A stretch of DNA of 64,000 bases from Eonycteris spelaea (Eukaryota; Chordata; Mammalia; Chiroptera; Pteropodidae): NCBI GenBank assembly GCA_003508835.1, contig PUFA01000116.1, forward strand, positions 5,146,001 through 5,210,000, read 5' to 3'. Under the pieces are notes generated by a model. That model ran no database searches and was not told where the DNA came from. It saw only the letters and a list, made by a program, of their open reading frames with translations. Positions 13,386 to 26,553 of this stretch are shown here, piece after piece. The stretch's first letter is position 1, and every line of letters starts with the position of its first letter. The position numbers were made by a program, and so were the translations under genes.

Positions 13386-14764
13386 TTCAGTCATACACTA
13401 TACTTGTCATGATCCGCTTCCCACTATCATTCAGACTTTGTGTACAGTGCTGCCTTGTCCTAGCCTTCCCAGACCACTATTCGCAAAGCACTCCCCGTCA
13501 CACACCATCGCCACGCTGCTTATTCCACAGTTGCCTTGCCCTGCCCTGCCCCACTGCCCCTACTCTCTGACAAATGAACATGCCAATATTTAACTTATTA
13601 GTGAAAGAAACAGCAGGAAGACAAAAGAAATTGTTCCAACAGCATTGGGAACAGAAATTCGTAGTCAGCCAGGAAAGGAATACCAATAAGGTAACTGAGT
13701 TAGATAAAAGCCTGGCAAACTTTTTACAGTCCAGTAAGCCATATCAACTTTGGTTCAACTTCTCAAACTAGGCTGCAAAATTATAACATCTTACCAATGT
13801 CCCCTTCTTTCATTAGGAACTTGTCATTGGATTTAGTGTCCCCCAGATAATCCCAATTTGGTCTTATTTCAAGATCCTTAAATATATTTTAAGACCCTTT
13901 TTTCAAATCAGTAAATGAAGTTGAAGATACAAATATATCTTTTGGGGAGCCACCATCCAACCCACTACAGGTATGTTTATATGTATTACGTATGTACAAA
14001 TATATTGCCTGATATTTGTTCCAACCTGTAAGGTTGTTATTATGTAACCCTTCCAATTAAAATGGTACCTAATATATAGTAGATACTCAATAAATGTTAC
14101 TTGAATGAATTATTTTTAGTCACTCAAAAATATATATTATGTGTAATTAACACATTTTTATTTCATTTTATGAACTTCCTAATGAGTTTGGTTGGTGATA
14201 ACTAAGTCCTGAGGGCTTAATCTCTAGGTGAACTGTTAAAGCTGACTACAAGAGTCTATATCATGGCTACCTAACCCCAAGAACACTGACCCGAAACTTC
14301 TAAGTTGCTTTTTGTGTCGCACCTTACAAATTCTATATGAATGTAACCATTACACTGCTGTTAAATTATCTCCCTATAAAGGTGGATTCCTACACTGGTC
14401 TGCTCTGTACCCCTTATTTTACTCAGCCTGTGCAGTTACGTGCCCTTCTCACAAAGAGGTTCAAGGTACATTGATTCCCATCTGCTCTCTGAAACACAAT
14501 TTAATAAGAGTTTATGAAGAAATATTACTTCCGCTCTCTCACCAACCCATTTATGAGAAATAATAAAGAAACAAACAGCCCTGATATTTGGAGTCTCTCA
14601 GGTTAGGTATGAGGAGCTGTCGGTGTGGGATGGCATAAGACAGGCCTGCACAACCTTCTCAGCTGCTTTCCCCTCATAAGCCCTAGTGGAGTTTCAGCCT
14701 GCTTTGATCTTACACAGGCCCAGACCTTAATCAAGGTCTTTTGCCTCACATCAGTTGATCCTCA
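13386..14764. other. Unassigned DNA
   Basis: A short L2/MIR-type tail is visible near 14060-14110 (AGATACTCAATAAATGTTACTTGAATGA). No gene is supported. Confidence 0.35.
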
Positions 14765-14905
14765 CAACCATTGTGTGAGGGAGGCAGAGTAAGCATTACT
14801 ATTCCTATTTTACATCTGAAGTATCAGTGTCTCAGAAAGTTTATATGGTTTTTCCCAGGCCACGTGATAAAAATATATCTAGGACTAAAACTTAAGATAG
14901 CCAGT
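14765..14905 (+). mobile_element. MIR fragment
   Basis: ATTCCTATTTTACATCTGAA followed by TCAGAAAGTTTATATGG and CCAGGCCACGTGATA reads as a MIR core. Confidence 0.65.
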
Positions 14906-16624
14906 CAGTTCTTCACATGCCTCCTTTATTTATTCCTGCTGAACACGTCTTTGTCTACTTTCCCATGCACATTATTTCATAGCCTTACATGCCTGTGCCA
15001 CTATGTTTTCACATGAATTGTCTCAGAAAATAATCACTTTTCTTTATATGTTTGATTTTTAAATAGAAATATATATATTCACAACCACTTTGTTGTATAT
15101 TCTCTAAAGTGAGGTAGGCTTGCATTTTATCTTTGTTTCTTTCTTTCCTGAGGACTAACTTCACATTTCTTCATTTTTTTTTTTTACTAACTGTTTCTCC
15201 AGGTATAGTAATTGATGATTCCAACCATGTCCCTGTACAATTTACTTCCAAACTCAGCTTGCCGAAGAAATGTTTTTCTCTCTCTGGGGAGATCCATAAG
15301 CTAAGAAAGGACCCAGGGTTCAGAATTAGGACACCTGGGCTTCTGACCTCTGCTCCCCACTGTCTATGAATGTACATTATTTACTTCCCTAAGCTTCTGC
15401 TCTCAAAGTTTATAAACATAGCAAAGAATTCCACCTAATTCCTCTGCAAGAGAGAAAACATTCTTGAAAATGTTATTCGCTCTTAGATAAAAGATGTTGC
15501 AATGCTAAAAGCTATCCTATTTTTAACTATTCTGAAGAAATATTTAAATTCCTGCTGACCACTACCATGTTACATGGAATACAGCTTAAGATAGATATCT
15601 TCATCACTGGCAGAACTATAAACCAAAGAGGGCATATCTATGTAAGATTCTGTGGGTGTGTGGGCACGTCTGATAAGAAAGGACTAGCATACATAGGTAA
15701 AGTGTCAGATAAACAAGTGAGAGAGTGGAGAGTCACTGTGGTATAAAAACAAAAACCTGTCAAATCCTAAAATTAGGCTCACTGCTTGTATATGAGGTGT
15801 GTGCTAAGAGAGTGAGGCCACAGAAATATAAGAAAAATGAAGAGGAATGAGAGAGCATTGAGCTCAGAAGAAAAGCTGACTGATGAGGCTAAGTTTCATT
15901 CAACAAATAATATATTTGATATTTATTTACTTATCATCTATTTGCTCATCCACAAACGGATTCAAACATATTGTGACATGTAGAAAAGAAATGAGAAAGT
16001 CAATACAAAGCAACTGCATAAGTTACATCAGAAAACAAAATATAATTGTATAAGGCATTGTTTCACATACAGATAGCAGAAAGCGCTCTCACTATCTGAA
16101 ATAGAAAGCTGTTTCATACAGGAAACAAGGTGCTAGCAAAAAGAGTTGGAAGGCCTAGAGGAGAAGTCTTCAGTCTCTGCTACCAAAACTGACTCCCAAC
16201 TCAACACCCTGAATGGAACTGCTGGGGAAGCTGCAATATCTGTCTCAGTTAGGAAGCTGGGAAGTCAGGAAGCCATCACCAATCTGTTGGCTTCCAAGCC
16301 CTTAACGTGTGCTAGATCCCAAAACAGGTAACTCATGCGCTGCTGTATCTCTCCCCCACTTAACGCAGTTTAGAATTACTCACAGTCTTAGAAACCCCAT
16401 TTTGGGTCACAGCCAAAGAGAATCTCTATACAAGGGCATTTTTGTAAAGCATAGACAACATACACAGATACAGACCTCGGACACAACCAAAAGCCTATGG
16501 TTCACGGGGTGTTGTGATGTTCTAGTAGCATGAGTCATACAGAGCCGAGGCATTACAAAAAGAAAGGAGAATGAAGAGATCAGGCACCAAATCAAGTCAT
16601 TTCTTTTTAATCATTTGTAATAGA
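14906..16624. other. Unassigned DNA downstream of OR6B1
   Basis: A possible MIR end near 15320-15370; otherwise nothing assignable. Confidence 0.35.
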
Positions 16625-17550
16625 CTAGTCGGATCGGATGGCCTGGCAATAGATCAGTTTCTTCAAAGCCTCTTTGACCTCTCGGTTCCTTAGGCAATAA
16701 ATGAAAGGGTTGAGAGCAGGGGTGACAATGGCATAGAAGATAGAAATGACTTTGTTCATGTTGAAGGCATGGATGGCTCGGGGCGGCATACATAAATATT
16801 GTGGCAGAATAGAAGATGGTGACCACGACGAGGTGGGAGGCACAAGTAGAGAAGGCTTTCTGCTTTCCTGTGGGCATGCGTAGAACAGTGGCCAGAATGC
16901 ATCCATAGGACAGGACCGTGATAGACAGGGGAAAGAGGAAGATGACCAGTGCCAGGACAAAGTCCACCAACTCAGCTATAGACATGTCTGTGCAGGAGAG
17001 GTTAAGTACTGGAGAGATGTCACAGAAGAAGTGGTTGATGACATTGGGGCCACAGAAGCTGAGGCGAGAGATGAAATAGATCTTAGCCAAGGAGATGCCA
17101 AGCCAATGGCCCAGGAAGCAAAAGCCAGGCGGAAGCAGAGCCCATGGTCATAATGGTGGGGTAGTGGAGTGGCGGCAGATGGCTACATAGCGGTCATAGC
17201 CATGGCAGCCAGAACACACACTCTGTTGCACATGAGCGCAATAAAGAAGTAAAGTTGTATCATACAGTGAGTGAACGAGATGCTATTGCTCACAGACCAA
17301 AAACTAAACAGCAATTTTGGTACAGTAACTGAGATGTACCACGTTTCCAGAAGGACAGGTTGGCCAGAAAGAAGTACATAGCTTGTGCACGGCCGGTTCT
17401 GCTGCACCAAAAGGAGATGATGACGTTTTCGGCCACTGTCAAAATATAGGCCATGAGGAACATGAGGAACACGGCTGCACGCATGCCCCAGTTCCCAGGG
17501 AACCCCACCAGAATAAACTTGGTGACTCTTGTCTGGTTCTCCACTTCCAT
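16625..17550 (-). pseudogene. OR6B1: Olfactory receptor OR6B1, heavily disrupted
   Basis: The pieces match OR6B1: the N-terminus MEVENQTRVTKFILVGFP, MYFFLANLSF, ETWYISVTVPKLLFSFW, the helix 5 region [42 protein letters not shown] and the ending IRSD. They lie in different frames. I see frame losses near 17415 (end of helix 1), 17390 (before MYFF), 17345 (before ETWYIS), 17215-17225 (helix 3 start, several small changes), 17195 (within MAYDRY), 17120-17170 (helix 4) and 16785 (helix 6-7 loop). At least six indels make it a clear pseudogene. A splice acceptor, TTTTTTTCCTCCAG, ends at 17575, 24 bases before the ATG. Human OR6B1 is intact, so this is a loss in this lineage. The helix 5 to helix 6 stretch is the best preserved part. 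Confidence 0.95.
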
Positions 17551-17699
17551 ATTAGAGACACGGGCTTAGCTCTCCTGGAGGAAAAAAATCACTTGGTCAG
17601 GCTCATGGTCCAGTTAGAATTTTCACCCTTTGCCTTCTCTAACTACAATACCGTAACAAATATCATTTAGTAAAAATATATATATAGGGTAGTCGAACA

Positions 17700-20480
17700 G
17701 GATACATTATGCACATAATGTAACTTAATTCACACATAGCCTCTTTATATATTTATTATATGATGAAAAACAGTCTTAGAGAAGTACCACATCAAGTCTA
17801 AGTCTAAAGCCTATATTCTAACAACCTATACTGTCTTTCATGACCCTCCCTGAATTTAACATTGGCAAACCTCCACGTCCCATGTTACCTCACCAGTTAC
17901 AAAGAATACACCTGGCTCATCATCTACCCAGAGCTCTGGAAGTTCTTCAATACTCAGATATCCCTCATCTGCTATTACTTTCTTTTTCTCTGCTATCCAT
18001 GGAGATGGAGTCATAGCTGTAATCAACTGTGAGGTACATGAGAAAGTGAGATGGGAAGAGTCATGCTTTTCAGGATTAAAGACTTGGACCATGTCTGTTA
18101 TATCACCTTGAAATATCCTCTCTGAAACCCAATTTCCTCCTCTGTAACTTGTAAATATTAATATTCATTATATTTCTATGGATCAAAACCCAAATGAAAT
18201 AATGTAAATAAAATTTTATCTGAGCTATAAATAACAATAAGTATGAAGGGGCTCTTACCCCATAATAGAGCATTAAAAAGGTAGGTATGGGCAGTATTAG
18301 GGAGAGGAGTAAATGCTATGAACCAAGCAGAGTGGGAGGAAAAAAACATGGGCTTCTTCTCAGGAAGCTTTCCATTCCTGCAGGTGGGGGTGAGAGTCTC
18401 TGGGTAGAGTTTTTTTTAAAAAATAAACAAAGATAGAAATATGTAATAAAATTTGAGACATTTTCTATGAAGGTTAGAAAGCAAAATGATGCTAATGTGA
18501 TCAGGGAAAGTCCTCTGACTAAGGAGGAGTGACATTCAGGCAGAGGAGGATTCCAGAGCCCCAGCCCTTTGAAGAGCTGAGCCGAAAGACTGCTGCTCTA
18601 AAATGAGGCCACCACTACTGTGCAGTGATGGATGGGGAGGGCGCAGAGGAACAGGTAGGAAAGGTGGGCAGGGCCAACATGTCCAAGGCCTCGTGGGTTG
18701 TAATAAAGGATATGAATAGTGTTCTAAATACAATGAGGAGCAAGTGAAGGTGAACACGGGCATGGTATGATTTTTGCACTGGAAAGATAACTGTCATCAC
18801 CAAAGACTCCATGGAAACAAGAGTGGGAGTTGTGAGACTCACTGGGCACTACTCAGAGAAGTCAATGGTAACCTTGACTACTACAGAGGTTTCAGAGAAG
18901 TGGGCTGATATAATATACATTTTAGAAGAATCTTTAACATTAAGTGATGGACTGAATATGTGGGTAAAGAAAAAAGAGAAATCAAGGAGGAATCTCATAT
19001 ATAAGCTTATTACAGAGAAGTGATACCATTTACTAAAATGGGGAAAACTTGGGATGTTTACAGGCATCCTTCTCACGGCTGAAGACATGGCATAGGGCAA
19101 GAATTTGGTGGGCTTATGGTTTGATTAGTTTTAATGTGAAGCCTAAGCAATCAGTCCAGAAAATTCTCTAACAATAATCTTTTGAGCACTAACAGGTGCC
19201 AGGAAGTTTGCTAAGTACTTTTCACACACTACCCCACTTAATACACACTACAATACTAATGAGTTATTGTTAATTTAATTCCACAGAAGACACTGATTTA
19301 GATTACCATTTCCAAGTTATAGATTAAAAAATAAATAAATAAAGCCAAGGTCTGTCTGAATGCAGAATGGATTCAGACATAATGCATAACCATTAGGCTG
19401 TCATACAGAGATGAAGAATACCAGATTTTGGACTTGCCACCTCCTTTTTACATTTAAAATTTCTGACTGTTTTAGGAAATGTTCTCTAATCCTACTGAAA
19501 TTTCATATAAGCACAAGTTATAATGATAAGCCCAAGTCCATAGGATCCTGGGCATATGCCACAGATACATATTCAACCAGAAATGCAAAGGAGCAATGAA
19601 CAGACAGAAATGCATGGTAAATACATCAGAGATCATTACTGGACTGGGTCTTGAATTATAAATAAGAAAAAGGATGCGGCAGTGAGGCAGATGAATGAGA
19701 GAACAGAGGCATGGAGGCATGAAACAGCCTGGAATTTTCAGGGAAGCAACTCATTATGGCCTGATTGCTGTGTTGAGTGGACAAATTACAAGTGAATAAG
19801 AGTGAAAAGGGATGGAGGGAGAGAAAGAGAGACTAAAATAGTGTCAAGGACCAGATCATGGAAACCTTCATATCAAATATGAAAGCATTTAAAAACTATC
19901 CTGCGGTAAAGACAATAAGTAATCACTGAATGTTTTTTAAACATCCTATCACCCTGGCTTTTGACGTGGGTGTGCCTTTGGATGGGTCAGGGTTGCCAAA
20001 CCAGAGACTGAGAGACTAGTTGGAAGACACCCTCATAGCAGACACTTAAAGACACGCAAAGAGAAAAACCACCCAGTTATATCTGTTAAAAAAAAAAAAG
20101 ACATAGTTAGACATAGCTGTTCACAAATTATACAAGTTACTTTGCACTCCTAGAAGAAGCTGAACAACAAAAAAATATTCCCTGTTCCTTATCAACTAAA
20201 TGAAGAGTGAACAGGCACTAATTATTGCATACTAAGGGAGGGATTAACTGTATTTGTCAGTGTATTATTTTGCCATAAAATTTAGACTTTTTCCAGTCGT
20301 AATAGTTTCTACTCCATTACAGTGTAATCACACCTGCTACCCCTCACACAGATTTTTACCATTGATCTAAGATCAAATATCACAGCTGCTTCTATTATTG
20401 TGCCTGTCATTTGCGCGCTTTCCCTTCATTTTGTCTGGATTCTGCATAATTTTGTCCATAGGTTCCAAGTAATTCAAATT
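17700..20480. other. OR6B1 upstream region (presumed intron and flank)
   Basis: Old repeat pieces near 18660-18850 and 19840-19960 (ancient L2-like words), and a MIR near 19180-19330 (GCTAAGTACTTTTCACACA). No gene is supported. Confidence 0.4.
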
Positions 20481-20899
20481 CTATGAGAACATAACTTCCA
20501 TTCCTGCTACAGCAGCAGCGGTGGTCGCAAGCCCCATCACGAAGGATGTGCCGGGAAGACGCAGCGGCCTGCAGTGCGGAAAGCCAGAAGCCATGGCAGG
20601 CATCTGCGGGTTGAAGTCAGAATCTGGGCACTTATTTCTGATACAAAACGAAGAGATGCCCCTCAAAAGTAGTAGAGGGGAGCATGTTCCCTCAGCTCAC
20701 TACATACCTGGCTGCATTTAAGAGCGCAAAAGATGAGACTATCAATCACCCTCACTATAACTGGGAATAGAGTTTGAATAGCGGGAAAGGTGTGACTACA
20801 GAATTAAATGTTTAGAACTTAAACATTGCTGTGCCATAGGAGCGTGGAACAGAGCTGCCTGCATAGGCAGAAAGTGATGCTCTAAGAGGGGACACTTAC

Positions 20900-21310
20900 C
20901 TTGGCTCTGCAGCCTCTGACGGGGTGGAATGTGGGAAAAATGTCTTCACTGATTCTAACACAGAAAGAAGTAGAAAAGAAAGATTCAAGTGTTGAACAGA
21001 TGGGAGGAACCCACTCTCTGAACCTGGGAGTGAATGGGCACAGGTTACCCAAACGCGTCCTGACTGACAGCCGGCACTAGATGAGAGGTGAGCTATTGGC
21101 ACCGAGACCACAGTGGTGCTCGATGTGGCACCACGCTGGTTCTCCGAGCACCCCGGGGCCAGAACCCCCATCGCCTGCCTGCAGAAAGCTGCAGTGGTCT
21201 CAGGCACACCAAGCTGTACAGATCTTTGGATTCTGAGGGCTTTATATAGTTTCAAGACTTTCCTTCCATCTCTGCCAAAACCCAAGAGAAAAGAACCTTG
21301 ACGATGGCAG
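20900..21310 (-). other. GC-rich block with a perfect splice donor, possible OR6B1 exon 1
   Basis: A locally GC-rich stretch in an AT-rich setting, 3.3 kb upstream of the OR6B1 coding exon. On the minus strand it ends in CCAAG followed by GTAAGTG, a perfect donor at 20900/20899. An open frame of 129 codons on the same strand (20896-21285) reads through it without recognisable domains. It may be a non-coding first exon and promoter of the former OR6B1 gene, or an unrelated old exon or retrocopy. There is no second copy to compare. Confidence 0.25.
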
Positions 21311-23410
21311 TCGAGGTCTCTGTGGGAGCCATGAAAAATTTCTCTGTGCCTATTGTGGCAGTCTGGTTTGTTTTAGACAATACTAGTTCCATACAGTGAA
21401 AATCTACTTATGGCTACATGCTTTGGGAAAAAAACACATTTGAATTCATTCTTTGTTGAAATATAAAGAGCAAAAAATGACTACCTTTAAATCTATTAAC
21501 GTATTCTCAATTATTATTCAATCTTCGCTTACCTGAAACAGTTTTATCAGTGCTCAAAAATATATTAATATTCAAAGTACTTATCTTGTTGCACATTAGT
21601 AAATTTTTAAATTTTTATTGTCATAAATGCTTGCGCCATAATCGTGTGCTAAATAAATTTATCATGATAGGATCATCATTACTTTGTCAGCTGCCTTTGG
21701 GAGCCACTTGACCAATATTTTACATTTTGGGACTTAACTCTAGTTTACTAAACGTCACTTTTCTATAACCCGCTGAACCCTGCAGGAGCCCTCACAGAAA
21801 AGCTGTCGAATTCACTGTGGTTTCATGAAGTGGTAAATGAAAACATGGACAGTTGTAAACAAGTCAGTCTGCCAAACTTGGTTATGATAACTCAGCAGCC
21901 TTTAATAGTTTCTCTGTAGGGCTGAAGCAGGAAAACCAAACTGCAGCAAGTAAACACAGCGTACTTCTTTCAAATTTCAGGCATTGATTTATCTCAAAGT
22001 CCCAGAAAAATTGACATCCCCTAGAATGTGTCATTTGATATTACACACAATTTTCCAATAGGGATTTTAAGTATACTGTGATGTGGTAGTCATTAATAAA
22101 AATAAAAGTAGTGTCCACCAAACAGTTGCACTAATGACATTCTGGTCACCTGTGTGGTGGCAGTTGCCAAGGAGACTGAAAAGAGGAGTGCACTTCTCCA
22201 AAGAGTGCTATGAATTACATTGGCTGCGATGCTTCATACACGATATCTTGAGTGCAAATTTTAAACAAAGAACTCCAAATAGGTTGGAGATGTTCAGCAG
22301 ATACAAACTGGCTATAATCTATGACATGGTGATACTGTCTTATCCTAGAATTCAACTATATAGGCTTTTCTTGTCTCTGTTATCTCTATCTGTTGGTAGT
22401 TCCAGCCTGGAGAATTCTGAAGATCCCTGTCTAGGATATATGAGAAGCAATCAGAAAACCCAGGGAACTCATTGTCGTGCTGTCCCTCAGGTCCTGATGT
22501 CTCTTGACTGTCTTTTTTTTTTTTTTTTTTGTCTTCTGCTATGTCCATGTTTTTTAATCGTAAGGGACAGGTTTTTGTTTGCTTTTTATTGCTGAGTAGT
22601 ATTCAAGTATATGGATGTTATCACAGTTTGTTATCTATTCACCACTTAGACATTTGGTTCTGTTTGGGGCACTCCTTCGACATTTACCCAGGATATTTAC
22701 AACTCTGCCTTTGCCTCTATTTCCTACTGTGCAGAGACTGAAGGTCACCCAGAAGTGAAACCTAAGAGTTTGTTCAAGATTTTTCTAAGCCTATGTCCAG
22801 CCCTGGGCATGCATTTGGCTTTCTCAATTCCCCAGGATAGATCTGAAGTTTTAAAAAAGCCTTATTCTCCCATTTTTGTCCTTCTCCAACCATTTCCTTC
22901 CCGGTCTTTTCAGTCTGCCTGTTGCTTGTCACCACTATTATCCCTAGCCTCAGGCTGCTGTGACAATACTTTGGCTGCTGAGAAGCCATTCCAGCCCTGA
23001 AAATGCTGAGTCACGGAAACAGAGGTAAACTTTTATGGCAGTCCTTCAGGTGACTGCCAGCTAAGCTAAAATGCTCCACCAAAATTATTTTGAAAATTTT
23101 GCTATTGCAATTTTTGGATAGCAACCTGAACCAGAAATGCGGCTGTCACCTTGACTGTCACCAGTCTGGGAGGTCGGGGTGGGGGGGCGGCGGGGTGACA
23201 CGTGGGCAACTGAAATGCCCAGCATTATGTTATCACAATGCAGCAGCTTCATTCTTCATTAATCTTTCCCTTATTTGCTGTCAATTTTTTACTAAATTCC
23301 AGAGTTTGAAAGATTTTTGCCAGTTTATTAGTTGTTTTTATAGAGAGATAGAGTCTAGGCTTCCCTACTCCACCAATTTCAGGGATATTTACTGAAACAT
23401 CATTAAAGTG
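21311..23410. other. Unassigned DNA with a LINE-1 scrap
   Basis: A T-run at 22510-22530 is followed by antisense LINE-1-like text (GCTGAGTAGTATTCAAGTATATGGATG near 22590). A 170-codon frame at 22083-22595 runs into that T-run and has no recognisable domain. A G-run lies near 23175-23200. Confidence 0.4.
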
Positions 23411-23414
23411 AATA

Positions 23415-23717
23415 TATATTCCAACAAAATGGGTTTGTGCTGCATGTGTGAATTTTTTTTTCAATAAATACTATAAATGTATTTTCTCTTCTTTATGACT
23501 TTCTTAATCATTTCATTTTCCTCAGCTTACTTTAAGAATATAGTATACAATGTTTACAACATACAAGATACATGCTATCGATTATTTATGTTACTGGTAA
23601 GGCTTCTGGTCAATAGGCTATTATTAAGTTTTGGGGGAGTCAAAAACTATACATGAATTGTTGACTGTGCAAGGGGTCAGCACTCCTAACTCTCCATTGT
23701 TCAAGGGTCAACTGTAT
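23415..23717 (+). mobile_element. Tigger-like DNA transposon remnant (non-autonomous)
   Basis: The upper end reads TGTTCAAGGGTCAACTGTA, with AAGGCTTCTGGTCAATAGG and TTTTGGGGGAGTCAAAA before it; the lower end has ATGGGTTTG and TTTTTTTTCAATAAATAC. These are the ends of a mammal-wide Tigger (Tc1/mariner) family with a short interior. It ends in TA, the target of this class. Confidence 0.7.
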
Positions 23718-23815
23718 ATATACACGCACTATATATGTATTTATTTATATATTCATATATTACATGTATTTATATTTATACACATAAATTTATATATCTA
23801 TTTGTATACTGTCTT
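23718..23815 (+). repeat. TA-rich simple repeat
   Basis: Imperfect TATA/TATT units directly after the Tigger end. Confidence 0.85.
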
Positions 23816-23819
23816 TGCA

Positions 23820-25900
23820 TCTTTCAATCTTGCCAGTCACTTTTATTAATTCTAGGACCTTTATTGTAGATTCTTTGGGATTTTCTATGTAGATGATAAT
23901 GCTGCCTGAGAATAAAAATGATTTTGTTTCTTTCTAATTTGCATTCCTTTTATTTCTTCTTCTGGCCTTAACATTTTGGCTAGAATTTTCAGTGGAAGAA
24001 AAATGATGAGCATGAACACCCAGATCTTATTCTCAATCTCACAGGGAAAATTATTCAGTCTTTTACCATTAAGTATATTTTAGCTGTAAGTTATTTATAC
24101 AAACCCTTTATCAAGTTAAGAAGTTCCCTTCTATATCTAGTTATTAGAAATCTGTTAAAAATTAATGTTGATTAACCTTTTTTGCATCTATCAAGATAAT
24201 CAATTGTTTATCGTTTTAATCTATTGATAGAATAAACTACACTGATTTATTGTTTGATGTTGAACCAAACTTGCATTCCTTGCATATACTCCCCAAGGTC
24301 ATGATCTATTACATTTTTGTGAATTATTGGATTTTATTTGGTAATATTTTATTAGAACTGCTGTGTGTCTGTTCATGAAGGGTTTTGGTCTCTGGTTTTC
24401 TTTTCTCATGTCTTGGTTTGGTTCTGGTGTAAGGTAATTCTGGCTCCAAGAAATGATGTGGTAAATATGTCCTCTCATATTTTCTAGACATTTGTATAGA
24501 GCTAGTATTATGTATCACTTTTGGGAGAATTTATTAGTGGAGCCACCTGCCCCTGAAGTTTTCTTTGTGGGAAGAATTTTAACTGTAATTTCTTTCATAG
24601 AAAATTTTCAAGCTACCTTTTTTTCCTATGGGGGCTTTGGTAGTTTATTACTTTCCAGGTGTCTATTTAAGTTCAAAAGTTACTTACCAGGTAACTAAGT
24701 TCTAAAAATGACTGATGTAAATCTATTAAAAATATTGCCTTAGTATTTTTAATGTCTGTAGAATCTGTAAAGATGTCTCTTTAATTTTTAATATTGTTAT
24801 TGTGTTTTTTCTCTTTGTTTCTTGGTCAGTTTAACTACAGATTATCAGTGTGATTAAACTTGAAAGAACCTGATTTGGGTTACATTGAATTTCTCAATTG
24901 TTTTCCTGCAGATTTTTTTTTCCTTCTGCATCTTATGTGTTTAATTTGATCTCCTTTGTCTAGTTTCTTAAAGGTATAGCTTGAGTCATTGATTTGAGAC
25001 ATTTTTAACATAAGCATTTAACGCTTTAAAATTTCCTGTAAGCTCCGCTTCAGCTGCCAGGTACGAATTTTATATATTGTATTTCCTTGTTATTCAATTC
25101 AAATATTTTTCTAATTACCTTTGTGATTTGATTTATAGATTACTTAGAAGAATAAATAGTGTTTAGTTTGCACATACTTTGGATTTTTCAGAGGTCTTTA
25201 TCTTACTTATTTCTAATTCCATTATGTTCAGATAAGATACTCTTAATGATTTCAATTATTTTACAAGTGTTGACATTTGTATTCTTCTGTTGCTGGACGA
25301 AATGTTCTAAAACTTTCAATTAGGTCAGGTTGTTTCAAGGATGTTATATCTATTGGTTCTTATCTATTTGATCTATCAAATACTGAAAAATTATGTTAAC
25401 ATCTCCAATAACAGTGGTGAATTTGTCTAGATACTTTTTATGTATTTGTAGCTCTATTAGATTAGAATATTTTATGTCCTCTTGATTAATCAATATTCTT
25501 ATTATATGTCTTATTTTTCCTGCAATATTCTTTATTCTTCTGATTACTTCATTTGATGTTAATACACTCTAACTTTCTGATTTTAGTATTGCATGGTATG
25601 TCGTTATTTTTTACTTTTAATCCATCTATGTCTTTATATTAAAAATAAATTGACTATAGAGCACATAATTAAATCTATTTGTTAAATGCCTAAGCACTGA
25701 ATCTGTTTTTATCCTACATGATTTCCTTCAATTACTATGCTTAGGCAGTTTTCATTTAATGTTATTATAGACAAACTTGCATTTAAACCTACCATCTTGC
25801 TATTTGCTTCCATTTTGCCTCATTTGTTCTTTGCTTCCCATTTCTGCTTCTTTTTATATTGTTTTAATTACTTTTTTTTACACCTATTGGCTTATTAAAC
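23820..25900 (-). mobile_element. Old LINE-1 ORF2 fragment, antisense
   Basis: Antisense LINE-1 ORF2 text (AACCAAACTTGCATTCCTTGC near 24263, TTCAGTGGAAGAAAAATGATGAG near 23988, TTGATCTATCAAATACTGA near 25367). Heavily decayed, no open frame of note. Confidence 0.75.
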
Positions 25901-26102
25901 CTCTTTCAAGTAAGCGATAAGATTTGGAAGAACTTTCCACAGACTAACCCTCATCTCCATTAATGACACTGGCTGAAGCAGCACAGTGAATAGTAGTATT
26001 CTTCAAAGCCATTCCTGAAAGCCAGCCTGTGAGACTAGCAATAAATTGGACTGTGAATCATATTAAAATGTGTCCTACTGAATTCAAACCAAGTGTACCT
26101 AC

Positions 26103-26553
26103 ACTGGTTTGATTGATGTCCCCTCAAAATACATGTCTGCCCAGAACCTCAGAATGTGACCTTATTTGGAAATAGGATCTTTGCAGATTTCATTCCTTAA
26201 GGTTCTTGAGGCGAAATCATCCTGGATGTAGAATGGGCCCAAAATTCAATGACTGGAGTCTTTATAAGGAGAGAAGACACAAAGAGCTACATAGAGAAGA
26301 AAGCCATGTGGAGCAGAAGTAAACAGAGATGGGAATTATTCTGACACAAACCAAGGAACATCTGGGGCTACCAGAACCCAGAAGAAGTTAGGCATGATTC
26401 TTTCCCAGAGTCAGCAGAGGGAGCATGGCCCTACTGACATCCTGATCTAACTTCTAGCCTCCAGAACTATGAGGGAGTGAACTTCTGTGGTTTTAAACCA
26501 CTCAGTTTGTGGTACTTTGTCATGGCAGCTCAAGGAAATGAATTCAGTACCTC
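26103..26553 (+). mobile_element. Solitary LTR, MaLR/MLT1-like
   Basis: Contains the widespread LTR words CTCAGAATGTGACCTTATTTGG, ATAGGATCTTTGCAGAT, TTTATAAGGAGAGAAGACAC, AGCCTCCAGAACTATGAG and CTCAGTTTGTGGTACTTTGTCATGG in the right order over about 450 bases. No internal retroviral region is present. Confidence 0.65.

Noticed and set aside
20481..20666. Possible retrocopy of a small mitochondrial protein on the minus strand
   Set aside because: The resemblance is limited to a few alanine- and glycine-rich residues and does not extend.
22083..22595. 170-codon plus-strand frame
   Set aside because: No recognisable domain; it ends through a T run and LINE-1-like DNA.
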